A DNA stretch of 64,000 nt from positions 63,628,597-63,692,596 of the forward strand of contig CP136068.1 in NCBI GenBank assembly GCA_032622095.1, in the 5' to 3' direction. Below the pieces are notes generated by a model. The model made no database searches. It worked only from the letters and a program-made list of their open reading frames with translations, and was not told the DNA's origin. The DNA comes from Siphonodentalium dalli. Taxonomy: Eukaryota > Mollusca > Scaphopoda > Gadilida > Siphonodentaliidae. The translations under genes were made by a program, and so were the position numbers. Of this stretch, positions 23,343-36,057 are shown piece by piece (position 1 is the stretch's first letter; each line of letters opens with the position of its first letter).

Positions 23343-23964
23343 GCTTCACAGAATGCAGAGTGATTTTTCTTATAAACGTACACATATACGTTGCTGCTAA
23401 TCAATAGATATATATCTGTCAGGTCCTCCCCATTTGAATCACTATCCCGATTCAACCGGTGTCCGGTAACTTTTTAACTTTTATATATATTATATATTAC
23501 AATTTCATCCTGGAAACAGACATGCCAGACATATCATGTCTATTTATATAAACTAATAATCATTTAGTAGTTATTTGAGTTCCATGATCCATTTGTATAT
23601 ATATATTTGGGTCACAGTAGGGGGGTTTCATCTAATAAGTTCAACAAACAGACCTGTGTTTGTGGTCTTATTATATGAATTAACCTACACATGAATGTAT
23701 TGTAAAGGGTATCTCTGTCCACTATGATATTAAAATACAAATAAACGAAGAATAGTTAATTGTATAGGCTATTTTGAAACTGAGCGATATAATCCATGCA
23801 TATAGTAATAAAATAGTTAATGATTATGGTACAATTTGTAAAATATACTAGTAGGATAACATACTTATAGTCCATTTACATTAGAGAATTACAGTTACTG
23901 AAACTGAATGGGACCTTGAAATGCTATTGGGAGCTAGAGGATACTTTTTCAGACTGGAGGGGAC

Positions 23965-24283
23965 CAGAGATGAAAGTGGTCGAATACAAAAATCCCTGAA
24001 CTATTCATATGCAGTAAATAAACAACAATTTATATAAAGAGAATGCACTGATGCACTACCGTCCCACCTCGTATTCCTTACTGTATTTGTCTACATCACA
24101 AAAATGATGCCCAACACTGACAACATGGTGCAATAATGAGTATAAACTCATACATGGTTATCAAATCAGTGGCAATAACAGAACAAATTTTATTGAAATT
24201 CGAATATTTGGATCCCGGAAAATTCTAATATAAAATATTGAAATCCCTGAATTCAGGGAATTCCCTGAAGACTTTCATCTCTG
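23965..24283. mobile_element. hAT-like MITE (319 bp) with 8-bp target-site duplication
   Basis: Ends CAGAGATGAAAGT and ACTTTCATCTCTG are perfect 13-base inverted repeats. GAGGGGAC flanks it directly on both sides (23957-23964 and 24284-24291). An 8-bp duplication and a terminal CAG are hAT characters. No coding capacity. Confidence 0.8.
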
Positions 24284-24705
24284 GAGGGGACAGTCCCGGG
24301 GACACACAATGTGCATATGAACATGGGGGTTGCCTTAGTGTGGATAAGTACAATGTGATAGAGAGACAATGTTTGTAATTTAATTAATTTAATGATGAAC
24401 TTATAAATATTAATCATTTGTGGCTCTTTCCTTGATAGTCAATGAGACATCAGCTAGTTTTTTATCCAGGATTTTCGCACAAGTATAGTTCAATTCCTTC
24501 TTTATCTTGAACACTCATTGCATTGTGCATCTCATTCTGTCTCTCTGGATTATTTTCGGCTCACGCATGTTGCACGTAACTTTCTGACCCACCAATGTTA
24601 TGAAGGCGTTGCCATTATCTGCCCACTTCCTGAAATGATATAGAATTTGAAGCATTTAATTTTAATTTATAAATAATTTACAGGTTACTGGTATAAAATA
24701 TTTTA

Positions 24706-24868
24706 TATAAGGATTAACTGTCATGTGGACTGTTTTTATGGAGATGTAACCGTGAGGTAAGTGGACATAACTTGTGTAAAACCCGAAGGGTTTTACATAC
24801 AAGTTTTGACCACTTACCTCACGGTTACATCTCCATAAAAATAGTCCACATGACAGTTAATCCTTATA
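24706..24868. repeat. 163-bp near-perfect inverted repeat (fold-back)
   Basis: The left arm from TATAAGGATTAACTGTCATG pairs with the right arm ending at 24868 around the centre CCCGAAGGG near 24787. Arms of about 78 bases differ at only a few positions plus a two-base gap. A+T-rich flanks; probably a fold-back MITE. Confidence 0.9.
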
Positions 24869-25644
24869 TTTATATACATTTAGCGAAAAAGCCACGTTTG
24901 TAAATGTATTTAAATCGAAAAGTGTATCGTGACAAAAACAGCCCAAAATACCCAATAGCACTCTTGGCAAAAGTGAATACGAACAATTTCTCTTCATATT
25001 GAAACCCGATGATGTATTAAGTCAATACTGCGCGAGTCCAAATGCGCCCAAAACATTACACGTTCGTCTTTCCAAACCCAATGACGTATCGATGGTGTTA
25101 TGACATTGGTGTTATGAGGCGTTGCGCATTCACCGAGAAATAACTGCAACTAGCCACGTGGGCGCCGACCAATCAGAATGCTGGATTTAGTGATGACAAC
25201 ACTTAGTATGTAAATATATTGGGATATTTCCCATGCAGTACAGTACCACACAACTCACCAGTGCCTACATTGGCAACCCATGTAATATTCAATTGTTCAC
25301 ACCTCTTTGTGATAGCAGTAGCCAGTAATAAATTATCTTACAAAAATAAAACTAGTGCTATAAATTAATAATAATAATAAATAAGGCTAATGATAGGATA
25401 TTTCAACACAGCTGACCAGTCAGTGTGTGTATAAATTATAATTAATGCCCACTCAAGTCTCAATGTCATTTGTTAACATTATGCTTTATCATGAATGTGA
25501 TTATATTTATATCATCTATTAATGATCAAAATACTACATGAAAAATATGCTATCAACAAATGTTATCTATTACATAAAGGGGGCATGAAACAATTCAAAC
25601 TATGAATAGTATGATCACTACAATTAGAATCTAGGAGTAGGACA
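24869..25644. other. non-coding stretch
   Basis: No ORF, RNA gene or repeat recognised. Confidence 0.5.
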
Positions 25645-25869
25645 TTGTGGTGTCGTTACCACAACTCTTGCCCGCCATGTCCTAGATCTACTTACATTGA
25701 GTTGGATCCGTATCATTTGGCCGTCAAGTCCTTTTATCAGCGTTTGCTTCCTTCATTGTACGTCTTTATAGTTCGATCGGTCAGTTTCAAGTGTCGGGCC
25801 ATTCGTTCGTGACCTTTGACATCTGTGTCAAAGTCACCGGCGTCAGACGGCGACCAAAAGATGCCACAA
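25645..25869. mobile_element. 225-bp MITE, copy 1
   Basis: Begins TTGTGGTGTC and ends GATGCCACAA, imperfect inverted ends (8 of 10). The first 20 bases can form a hairpin (GTGGT...ACCAC). Copy 2 at 41639-41863 has the same length and differs at only a few bases. Confidence 0.8.
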
Positions 25870-27543
25870 ATCCCCCAAGTTTTCAAACTAAGGCCCCCCT
25901 TTTAAGGACTAGGGTTTTCATGGGCCAGCTTGGGTTTTATTTCCAATTAATTTATCTTTGATAAAAATGTCCACCCCCCAAATACAAAATATCTTGCGAA
26001 CTACTATAAATGACCACCCCCAAAATTACTAGCATTGACATATACAGATATAAAAATAAACATAAACATTGGCACCCCCGAAGGTCCCGTATCGGGACCC
26101 GCACAGGTCCCACCGACATACCCACACATACAGCCTCCTAAATATGGAACCTGCTACCCTTTACACTCTGGAATAGCCTTCTGGGCTCACAGCTTCGGAG
26201 CCCACCTACTAGTACCTTGATATTCGCACCCTCTACCACGCACTACACACCTTGACCCATATGTGTATATACTACTATCCGGCTTTATCAGAAACATTTA
26301 CAGAGGTTAATTTGGACAGACTTTAGTAGGCTTTTGTGTATACCAGTATAATATAAGCATTGCAGCTAGAATGATATCAGACATAAGTTATAATTATTCA
26401 AAAACACAACCCTCCTATTTACAGGACATACTGGTAGGCTGATTCCACAAAACTTGGATCAACAAACCACGAAATTGCTATATCAACGGGGTATGGTGTA
26501 CTCCATGACCCCCAAAAATGTATGATATATACACTATAAACTAAACAAATGCATATAAATTACCAGGTACTGTACATCTACTTGTATGCAGAAAATAGAC
26601 TTGTGAGGGTAAATAGTCCAACTCTGGGCCATAGCCCACTTTCCACACCATGCCACACTTATGCAGGCCCCATGGCGTAGACAGATATAAACATCCCATG
26701 GGACCTTATTTAGCATTACTCCATTGAGCAGTAGATGGTTGGGCTTTTAGCTTGTCAGCCCACAACAATACTTGAATATTAGTTCTGGGCAATGCCCAAC
26801 AAAATATGGTCATATTTGCTAACTGGGGACAGAGTTCCCACCCCTAAAATGTAGAATGCATACATATACATATCCGGTTCTCCATATTGATGTCATGAGT
26901 CATAACGGGCGATATAACCACTAACCACCGTTCATTAGTAGAGATACAGGTACATCACGCCCAAAACCCAATTTTCAATAGGTAAAGTTTAACGCTGACA
27001 AATCCCAGGTCAGGGACCCAACTGCAGCCTACTAACCAGAATCTGGGATCACTTTCCAAAGTGACGCCCCCTGTGTGGTGGGTGATATCTGAAGTATCCC
27101 ACCCTAAACGTAACAACTGGGAACACACTCCCCACTCAACCACCGAAGCAGATATCTGCATTTACAGAAAACAGTACAAGTACCCACTGCATGTACACAT
27201 GGTCACTACTCCCTCTAATTTTGAACCTGATAACTAGGGATCTGGTTCCCGGGGACCGAGTCCCCATCCGATTTTCTATGTACTATTAATATAGACCTCT
27301 CACCCCCTCCCTCTACTCTTAAAACTAGGCCTTGTATAATAATATAGGGTATTATAGCACAATCACTATCACCCATCAAATACAAATATTTCACTGTATA
27401 AATTTGCAATATGACTTCTCAAAAATATGACTTTTTATGAGACCAAATTTCACAGGGCAAAAAATACATGCCCTTTAACCTAGTTTGTGTGTCTATAATA
27501 CTGGTACCAGTGAGAGGTGAGAGTTCAATCTGTACTATCCAGT
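25870..27543. other. 1.7 kb without a recognisable gene
   Basis: More G+C-rich in places, with C runs, but no frame has recognisable content. May include the 3' flank of the minus-strand Gag-like gene. Confidence 0.5.
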
Positions 27544-30500
27544 TTAGTTATGATGAATTGTGGCCATCAAAAGTGCTTGCGGGCTTGTCTTTCGGGCAAG
27601 AACCATCTGCCCGATCCAATCTGAAAGCCCAAAATGCGATGTTCGATATTTGTGGCCCACATTAATTCTGAAGTGAATGCCACCTGTCAGATTGTCTTTA
27701 CCATCTGACAGAAACAGTGTATCTGACAGCGGTCTGTCGACATGAAAGCTACATTTACAGGACTTCTTATGATCCACAACTATTGGGTTATTCTCATTTG
27801 ACAACCCTGCCAGAAAACCATAGTCAACATTTCCAATCTCTTCAACTGCTATGGTCATATGAGGAGTGTCAAGGTGATGTAAATGTATGCTGTTGGTCAC
27901 AGCAGTTGAATTGGGCTCACCACAGTCAGCCCACTGTTTGGATTGTGTGATGTACATGTACTTGTCACTTTGTGAGATAAACTTGTTATCTTGTTGGAAA
28001 GTATCGGTATTGCTATCCAATGCAGTGATGTGTGCATTGATGGGTGTACCAGAGGGATTAGAATCCCTGTATGTTATTTGATCAACCTCAGTACAATTGC
28101 AAGACTGAGAGTTTGATGAATCTGTACCTAATGTTATATGTTTTGTTTCATTTCTGCCTTTAGATACCAGAGTATTGTTTTCAGAATGCGACACGACAAT
28201 TGCATTCAGATGTGTCGGGCCAGTGAGCCCGTCTGCAGGGACAGAATGATTTACATGTAATTCCGATGAAGTGACACCAGGAGGTACAGGGCAATGTGCC
28301 CTATTACATGCAAGATCAACTTATACAAAATTAGAATCCATATTTACATGTGTCCCTGTACTTCTATGGATATTTGAAGAGTGTGCAATTTCCAAATTAG
28401 CATTAACCATGTCTGAAGACAGTGATGTGCCATTCATCCATGCTTTCCAAAACAGAGGTTCTTTACTTTCTGTTACTGGGAGTGATCTCCCATCTGAATG
28501 CACAACTTCATTGCAACTTTCAATTTCTTCACAAAATTTGTCAAATGTTGGAATACTTTGGAAATCACATGTATCTTGCAATTCCGTGACCCCCCTAATG
28601 GGAACTAATGGATTCCCTGTGTCGCTGGGTTCACTTTTGACATGACTTGAGAATACATGTGATCCTGCAATAATGTGGCAGTCTGTTTCACAAGTTCCAT
28701 TTACACTGAATGTGCAAAGATGTTCATGTGAAACTGAGTTGGGTGCAAGTGGATTTATTTTGGAATAAATCACTTCCGAGTCATCACCACAACTAGAAAG
28801 GTTTTCTGCATGATTTAATTGTGTGACTGCAATTTCTCTCGGGTCGTCACAAGAGGCTGAACCGGGCGTAACTGAATTCTCACTCACATGAAATTGGGAA
28901 TCAAAACTCCCATAATCATGAGCCGTGCGGTCATTCAACACGCCCATTTCGCTTTGTGACTCAAGTGCATTTGAATTGTTCTGACACACTGGGTTACCGG
29001 GAACACTCACACAATCATTGGGTGACGACTATGACGATTCCCTTGTGTTCAAGTGGTGTTCATAGGAAAGAGAAACTTTCCTATTTTCCACTGTGCTCAC
29101 TTGGCAAGTGCCAAATGAATTGTCTTGTGATCTGACGTTAACTGTATCAAGCTTTGTCAGTTGATTAGTGGGAAAAATATTCCCAGAATTTGATTCAGAA
29201 GTGAACACAGGACGATTGTACTGAGCACTCAATTGAAAAGCACCCTTGCATGATGATTCAGGAGGCAAGTACCCAGAGGATGAGCCTTTTGCATTTTGAT
29301 TCTGTACATCAACAATATTGCAATTAGATTTACTACTTTTATACTGTGCCAGATTACAAAATCTGGGATCTGCTAGTTTGGTCGATTTGTATAACTGGGC
29401 AGACCTATAGTCGCCCATCGAGTCACCAGGATCCCAAGAAAGCGTTTGGCAAGTACTAGTGCTGGCACCAATAGTATACTGATGTGCTTCCAATTTCTTA
29501 TGAGCCCTGTGTTTTGGCCTCACAGATTTATTTGATGCTCCCTCCGAAATTGTGTACACAGAATTCTCAAACGGCTGTGATTTCAATACTGAATCCGATA
29601 CAGAAGTTTCATTGTCAAAATACTCTTGGCCATCCGAAGTTATTTTCCAGTCTGCATTTTCCCAGACGGCAGTGGAATAATTATTATACTGACGGGACAA
29701 ATCATAGTCAATGTCCCAGCTTGTATTTATGTTATAATCAAACTCGTGACTGACATTCAAGTAATTATCATTGGAACTGTATGACTGCTCAGATTCTGAA
29801 AGGTAACTATCAGAGGCAAACGACGGGCCATAATCCCTATTGCTGCATTTGGAGTTATTTCGGGATGCATCCCTTTGTGAAGATTCCCATTGTAACTCAA
29901 CCAACAAATCATCTACCCCCATTGAGGGATCACTGTTCAACATTTCAACAAAACACTTTTTGGCCCATCCATAAAGACAGTTTCCCAAATAACGTACTTC
30001 TTCATCTTGTGTGCGGAAATTGTATCTATCTAACTGATTTAGAAATAATTCCTGAAATTGAGAGGGCTGCCAGCTTTGGCTGCCATCGTACTCCAAAGTG
30101 TTGGGAACTCTTGGAGACAGTCGTGGTCTAGCATCCCTATTATTGGTGTTTGCGTCGAAAGGATTGTTATCATTTAATCTGATATCTTGCGGGCACCGGC
30201 CCATATGAAAGGCTGGGCCAGGCCGACCCCTTTCCTGATCCGAATGATTATAATTATTGTTTTGGGGACGACTGCCATCAAATTGGGCCTGTCTTTCTGG
30301 CGGACGGTCCTCAAAATCTGAATCAGCGCGATTGTTATAGTTGTCGCGATTTCTATTTCGGGGGTGTCTATTTGTACGGTCCTCCTCGGATGGAGACCGG
30401 CCCCTGCGAAACCCCTTATAACGATCATAACCATCCGACCCACCCCGAACTCTATATCTGGGTCGCCTATTTGGACGATCGTTACGGGACTGAGACTGTC

Positions 30501-31050
30501 CACTTGGAAACCTATCACGGTTATTTTCAGCCGAACCCTCCCGATCTCTATATCTGGGTTGCCTATTTGAATGATTGTCACGGGACTGAGACTGTCCCCA
30601 TGGAAACCCATCCTGTACGAGATCATCCCTGAAATCACGCGTATCATGAACTCGTCGCCCATACTGTCGTGCTGGCCATGCTGATTGGGTTGGGCATTAT
30701 TTGATTGTTGTCGCCCCCCTTGATTTTCCACAGCCCTGTTTACTGGGCTATGTTGCCGACCACTACGAGAATGAACATTTGATCTATCGCGTCGCTGTGG
30801 CTGGTCGCGATTTCTACTATCACGACCCCCGTGATGGTCGAGAGTTACGATCAATGCGAAGATCGCGGAAATCTTGTTCAAGGTCGAAATCAACTGGGCT
30901 CGTAGCCCTATTTGCCCCTCCATGCCCCCTCCCCGAAACCTCGGCATTATAATTTGCACGGTATGTGTCTCGATACAAGCGGCGAGAATGTCGGTCGCCA
31001 TCGTACTGGGCGAAATCATCAGACTGATTGTTGATAGGAACCAGAGACAT
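27544..31050 (-). pseudogene. large Gag-like protein gene A, two in-frame stops and a frameshifted segment
   Basis: One minus-strand frame runs from ATG at 31050 to 27544 with few breaks. N-terminal part: Arg/Asp/Ser-rich RNA-binding-like sequence; between about 30840 and 30640 the coding character moves to another frame and then returns. Next come three 32-33-codon repeats rich in Arg, Ser and Asn. A capsid-like segment follows at about 30100-29890 (YDGSQSWQPSQFQELFLNQ, then the YLGNCLYGWAKKCF helix) that resembles the N-terminal lobe of Ty3/Gypsy capsid; no C-terminal lobe or zinc knuckle is apparent. Beyond is a long Ser/Asn/Asp-rich region, interrupted in the same frame by TAG at 29029-29031 and by TAA at 28321-28323, after which coding character continues. 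No pol lies downstream. It could be a retrotransposon Gag or a former domesticated Gag. Assignment rests on the capsid segment. Confidence 0.55.
30350..30640 (-). repeat. 32-33-codon tandem repeat in Gag-like gene A
   Basis: CTATATCTGGGT-type units recur at about 30352, 30451 and 30547 (spacings 99 and 96, multiples of three). In the coding frame they encode Arg/Ser/Asn-rich repeats containing QSQSR and RPRYR-like motifs. Read in the wrong frame they produce a spurious 301-codon ORF. Confidence 0.75.
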
Positions 31051-31079
31051 TTGTTTCTTCGGGCCAGTGAAGGCCTCAC

Positions 31080-32213
31080 TATGACACGGTATCCTTTGAT
31101 CCCCTTACCCTAGTTGAGGGTAAATAAATATGGCTTTGGGTCATTTAAGTCTATCTCACCCTCCCTTCAAAAATGACACCTGGCATGAAAGAAAGAGTAC
31201 ACGACCGAATAAACAAAATGACCAACTAATGAGTGCAAGAGGCTGTTCTACTAATTTCAGAAAACCCCAAAATATTGTATGATCAAACACACTTGGCAAA
31301 ATTTCTAAGTGCCAGCGATGGAAAATGTTTCCAAATTGGAACCAAAATTGCCAGTTTAATATTCTAAATGGCAGTTACTCTGAATAGTAGCTCCATTTCA
31401 TTGAAATTCGACATATAATAGCAGGATGCCACATTTTCATTCAAAAAATGATGCAAAAAATGGCTAAGTTCACCAAAAACTAACATTTGTGTGAAAATCG
31501 CAAAATGTCATTCATTTTCCGTCAAAAAATGGAAATACCTGAAGTAAGAGGGCTTCACTAACAATGATGCCCCAAAATGCAAATGTAACGGGCCAGAACC
31601 CCAAAAAAATGAAAAAATCGACGGGCAAAAAATGTCCAAAATAATTTGACAAAAATGCCACAAAGAAACAACAAAAACAGACAATTCTGGGAGGAAACTT
31701 GGACTATATCCAAGGAAGCTCCCGAAACGATGTGTGAACAAAGACGAAGTGTGTGAACACGACGATTTAAGATTCCCGACAAAATCTATCTCAAAATTTT
31801 GCAAGTAAATCTGGAAATAACGGGCAAGTATTTTTGCGCCAAACTGCTGTAATCTAGCAGAAAATGTTGTTTCTCAAACCAGTAGGGAATGAAGGCTGTT
31901 TTGTTTTCATTCTGCTGCGCGGACATTTCAATCAAGTTCGCCGTATTTTTCAATTAATTGGCACTTATTTTTTCGTTTTTGCCCATTTTCACGGAAATTT
32001 CTTTTCAATTTTTTAATTTCATGCAATTGAATTATTTTTGTCTCAGAGTATTATTTTTGCCAATTTTCGTAGGATTATTTTCCAATTTTTCAAATGGTTT
32101 TATAAATGTAGGTGAATTTGTCTATAAAGGCTACCAATAGCGTTTATATAGGCATATTTCGGATAGTATATCACCATTTGTTCAATATTCGTGCATTTAC
32201 ACCTTGTATAACA
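31080..32213. other. intergenic region upstream of Gag-like gene A
   Basis: A-rich then T-rich non-coding sequence with many ATG-containing short runs. It lies between two divergent genes and could hold promoters, but I see no defined element. Confidence 0.4.
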
Positions 32214-34776
32214 TCTTTTATCGGTCCTACTAAACAACGAACACAAACGAACACAAACGAACATAAACGAACACAGGTCCAAAAAGCGGAATAGAAGGGT
32301 GAAATTTGGTTTGTGGGTGCGTGTGGGTCCACTCTATGTGTATGTGGTGTTATTTCCAACTTTGATCACTTATTTTTTGAGTTATTAGCATTATTTGAAT
32401 ACAAAACTACTAAACAACGAACACAAACGAACATAAGATTAGCCATACTGCAAAGGTGTTAATTAACTACGGCTTACTCTGTCTCCTTGTTAATTGCACA
32501 TCTGTGAGTTGCTTTTACTGCAAGGTGACTTGTCAGTTTTGTCACTGATGGCAATAAAAACACGGGAAACATCAGAGGTCGGCGGTATGTATGAATTCAT
32601 GTATGAATGTGATCCGAAGTACGAACTATTGTTTCGCACATAGTCACACATACATATGGTTCTTTCTAAGTTTAATTTCCTCGTTCGATTTTCCACTTAA
32701 AGGTACTCAACCCGTAAAGAGGGTCCCCATCTCAACAGATTCCAACAACAACAATCCGATCAGAGGGTCCTATATTACTATTTCTTTGGCTTTGGGGGTA
32801 AAAAATATTTGATTCGAGTCGAGGAACCCATCAAACAAAGCTCAGAGTTATTAGATATTGATTTTTCAAATTTGTTATGTTCTCGAGATGAGTACTAATA
32901 ACTGCCGTAATCTGCTCTGGATGTGTACTCCAAATCTATTCAAACAGACAAGGATGAATAACTCTAAAATCAAGTGGTAATTTTAACGCAATTTAGACTG
33001 AGTTCTGGGCCAGATAGTATTCCCGATAATGAAAAATAATAGATTTCTAAAATCGATATCTAACAAATCTGAGCTTTGATGGGTGACTTCCTCGACTCGA
33101 ATCAAATATTTTTGACCCCCGAAGCCATTGAAATAGTAATTGAGAGGAGTTTTATCGGGTTGAGTACCTTTAATTCTCCTTGATAGAGGATATTATGTTC
33201 GTTATTTTTATCAGTCGAAAAAGTTGCAAATCAAAATTGTTCAACTTCCATCTTAAGATACTACAGGTAAGGTCAGTCCCGTCGAATTTTAGACATCGAA
33301 TTGCAGCGACATGAAGTTGAACAAAATTTATGTAGTTCGATCGGTTGTTGTGTTTTATATGGAGATGACAGTTCGCCAGACTTGTGTCTGTTTTTTCCTA
33401 TTTCAATGCGGAAGCGCAGTTGTTTTCTGATTTGAATTGCTGTAGCGAGAATATCTCAGACCACACGTATACATGTATATGTATTATGTTTTGGACCTTT
33501 TTCGTGTGTTGGAACCAGTCTGGCTTTCATGTTTTTGTTTTTGGTGCAATTCATGGTTATTAGGGAAATTCTGTTACGTGTATCTACCGAAAATATTCGC
33601 TCCTTCTTCGGAAAATAATAAATACTAGTTTAGAGTGCACCTATTAACCTTTTCCCAGGCTTGTCTGATACTGTGCGCGAGACAAAGCTCCAAACCTCTT
33701 TTTGTTCCTATTCCTTTGAGGTTTTACAGTTGAAATATAATATTATATGTTTAGTGTAAACATATTTTATTCCAATCAAAATAATAACATATTTAAACAT
33801 TTGACAAACATTTTACAGTAAGACAGAATAATATAAATAATCGATTGATTGGAAATTATTGTTTCGTTCATTTTGAAAGAGACAACCATGCATTCGTTTC
33901 CCAAAATGGCAAAGAATAGTGACCACTCGCTCATTATATACTCTATAACACAACCCCCTCACAAACCGCGAGAGAAAATACAACATATTTCTTGATTAAC
34001 TGCATGCTGTCGAATTTAACCACATATATAGGCCTACATAAAATGGAGGAAAAATTCAGGCTAGAGAGTTCTGTCTCCATGTGCAATCTGATCCGGAAGC
34101 GAGACGATGGTTTCGTAAGCAAAAGGGTTCTATCTCTAAACACATTTTTCGAAGTGTCTTTTATTATAAAACTGGCGAGTTTCTAGAACTGAGACTTCGG
34201 ATATAATAATATTTTAGTTAGCTTTAACATTTTGAAACATGAAGACACACACTGAAAACGATTTACTTGGTAATTCCCGTCTCGAAATTTCAACATCGAT
34301 TTCCCAACAAAATGATTAATGTTGGATAGAACCATCTGATTCTCACACGACGATATATAAGGTCGATAAAAAGAGCAACTCAAATGTTTTGTTAGATATG
34401 CATTAAAACGCCGACCTCTGATGTTTCCCGTGTTTTATTGCCATCAGTGACAAAACTGACAATCACATTGCAGTAAAAACAACTCACAGATGTGCAAAGA
34501 GTAAGCCGTAGTTAATTAACACCTTTGCAATACGGCTAATCTTATGTTCGTTTGTGTTCGTTGTTTAGTAGCTTTGTATTCAAATAATGCTAATAACTCA
34601 AAAAATAAGTGATCAAAGTTGGAAATAACACCACATACACATAGAGTGGACCCACACGCACCCACAAACCAAATTTCACCCTTCTATTCGGCTTTTTGGA
34701 CCTGTGTTCGTTTATGTTCGTTTGTGTTCGTTTGTGTTCGTTTGTGTTCGTTGTTTAGTAGGACCCTCTTTTATCG
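32214..34776. mobile_element. Mutator-like (MULE-type) non-autonomous element with 360-bp TIRs
   Basis: The direct repeat TCTTTTATCG is at 32214-32223 and 34767-34776, immediately outside the inverted ends GTCCTACTAAAC... and ...GTTTAGTAGGACCC. The left TIR (about 32223-32584) and right TIR (about 34409-34766) are highly similar throughout, including CGAACACAAACGAACA-type short repeats and AATCTTATGTTCGTTTGTGT. Long TIRs plus a 9-10-bp target duplication are the Mutator pattern. No transposase frame lies inside; the interior carries a nested MITE. Confidence 0.85.
32701..33169. mobile_element. TTAA-flanked MITE (469 bp) nested in the Mutator-like element
   Basis: Begins AGGTACTCAACCCG and ends CGGGTTGAGTACCT, with TTAA directly outside at 32697-32700 and 33170-33173. 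Both arms carry the complementary blocks AAAAAATATTTGATTCGAGT and CTCGACTCGAATCAAATATT, so the element is an imperfect hairpin with arms of about 120-150 bases. A decayed relative is at 14110-14700. Confidence 0.85.
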
Positions 34777-34989
34777 AGGAGTTCCGAAATTAGCAAATTT
34801 TGGGAGTTTTTATTTGCGCGAATTGTTTTTTGGAAGATAACGAATAATTTCCCCAAACAGTCCAACGAGGGGACGTCGCTATAACAACGTTGCGATCTCA
34901 TGAAAATTCTTGCTGGAATTTTCGGAACTATTCGTATCTGCTAAAACAGCCAATCGTTATTTTGTTGAAACGGGAAGTAGGTCATTTGC
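34777..34989. promoter_or_regulatory. short upstream region of Gag-like gene B
   Basis: About 210 bases between the Mutator-like element and the ATG at 34990. I see no clear TATA box. It is listed because, with the Mutator-like element removed, genes A and B are divergent over about 1.3 kb. Confidence 0.25.
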
Positions 34990-36057
34990 ATGATGATTCA
35001 AAACATCAGTGCAGATGTGAAAGCGGCGTATAATCCGATAAACAGCCAGCGAGTTGAGCCATTGTTCGCTCAAGCGCACACTCCGTGGGTACACTCCGTC
35101 GCTAATCCGCTGATTAGCCAACAGGATGATTCAATGTCCGGATTTGCTCATGGAGCTTCTAATCACACGGGGTCAAACATCTCAATCGGATTAATGTATG
35201 ATTACCCATCAAATCAAACGTTCATGCACTCAATGGTTATCGGGAGTGATACTAACCATTGCGAAAAAAGATATCCGCAAGTGAGTAACGGTGGTGGGGC
35301 ATCACATGACAGTTTCAACGCGCCGGACTTATTGTCAACTGAAATTAACGCTTGGCAGGCTAGCAATGTCCAAACCCCGAATACAGAACAAATGACAGTT
35401 GGAACGAATCAAAACATGACATACCAACAACCATTGTACCCAACTAATGTTGATGTACCATTTCTGATTCAGGGGCCCAAGTTACCAAGGTGCAAAATAT
35501 GTCCAGTTACTTATCGGGAAATGGGATGGGAAATCTGCTGATGTCCACAATTCCAGATACGACGGTAACAATTCCACAATCGGACACAAATTTGACACCA
35601 GATCCGACAACAAATGGTTCATATATCTCTTATCAACCCAGAGACGTTCAACCGTGCGTGCCACAATTTTGGTGTCGCCCAGATGTACCGCTGCCATATT
35701 GGAATCCACCGGTATTCAATCCACATAACATGTAAATGTTTGGTTCGCCTTTTCTTAATTATGGCGCTCCGGTGGTCACAAATCAAGTGAGTCCAGTCAT
35801 GCAGTCCACAACCAGTGGGAAGTCAAGAGGTCGTTAGACCAAAGCAAGTTGATGGAATTCACGATGTTGATAAGGTAACCAATCCAGGGTCCACTAGGAG
35901 AGCGAAACCAGTTTCAAACAGGTGGAAACCGTATCCCAATACTGGGTTGGAAAGGTATACAAGTACCAACGTCTCATTACACATGTTCCAGTACAGGGAC
36001 GTGTCCGATTTCCAAGTTGGATACTGCCCCCATTCAGTTGAATGGGACTCGGTATAA
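34990..36057 (+). pseudogene. Gag-like gene B, N-terminal part, broken by frameshifts
   Basis: Three overlapping frames (34990-35541, about 35490-35835 with a TAA at 35733-35735, and 35815-36057) carry the same compositional signature, rich in Pro, Asn, Gln, Thr, Ser and Met, and pass the reading from one to the next. This indicates three frameshifts and one stop in an originally continuous N-terminal region. The overlaps at 35490-35541 and 36017-36057 mark the shift points. No catalytic motif. Continues into the clean frame at 36017. Confidence 0.5.

Noticed and set aside
30174-31079. 301-codon minus-strand ORF
   Set aside because: Most of it (30174-30640) is the Arg/Ser repeat of Gag-like gene A read out of frame. 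Only the stretch around 30640-30840 looks coding, and it belongs to gene A through a frameshift.
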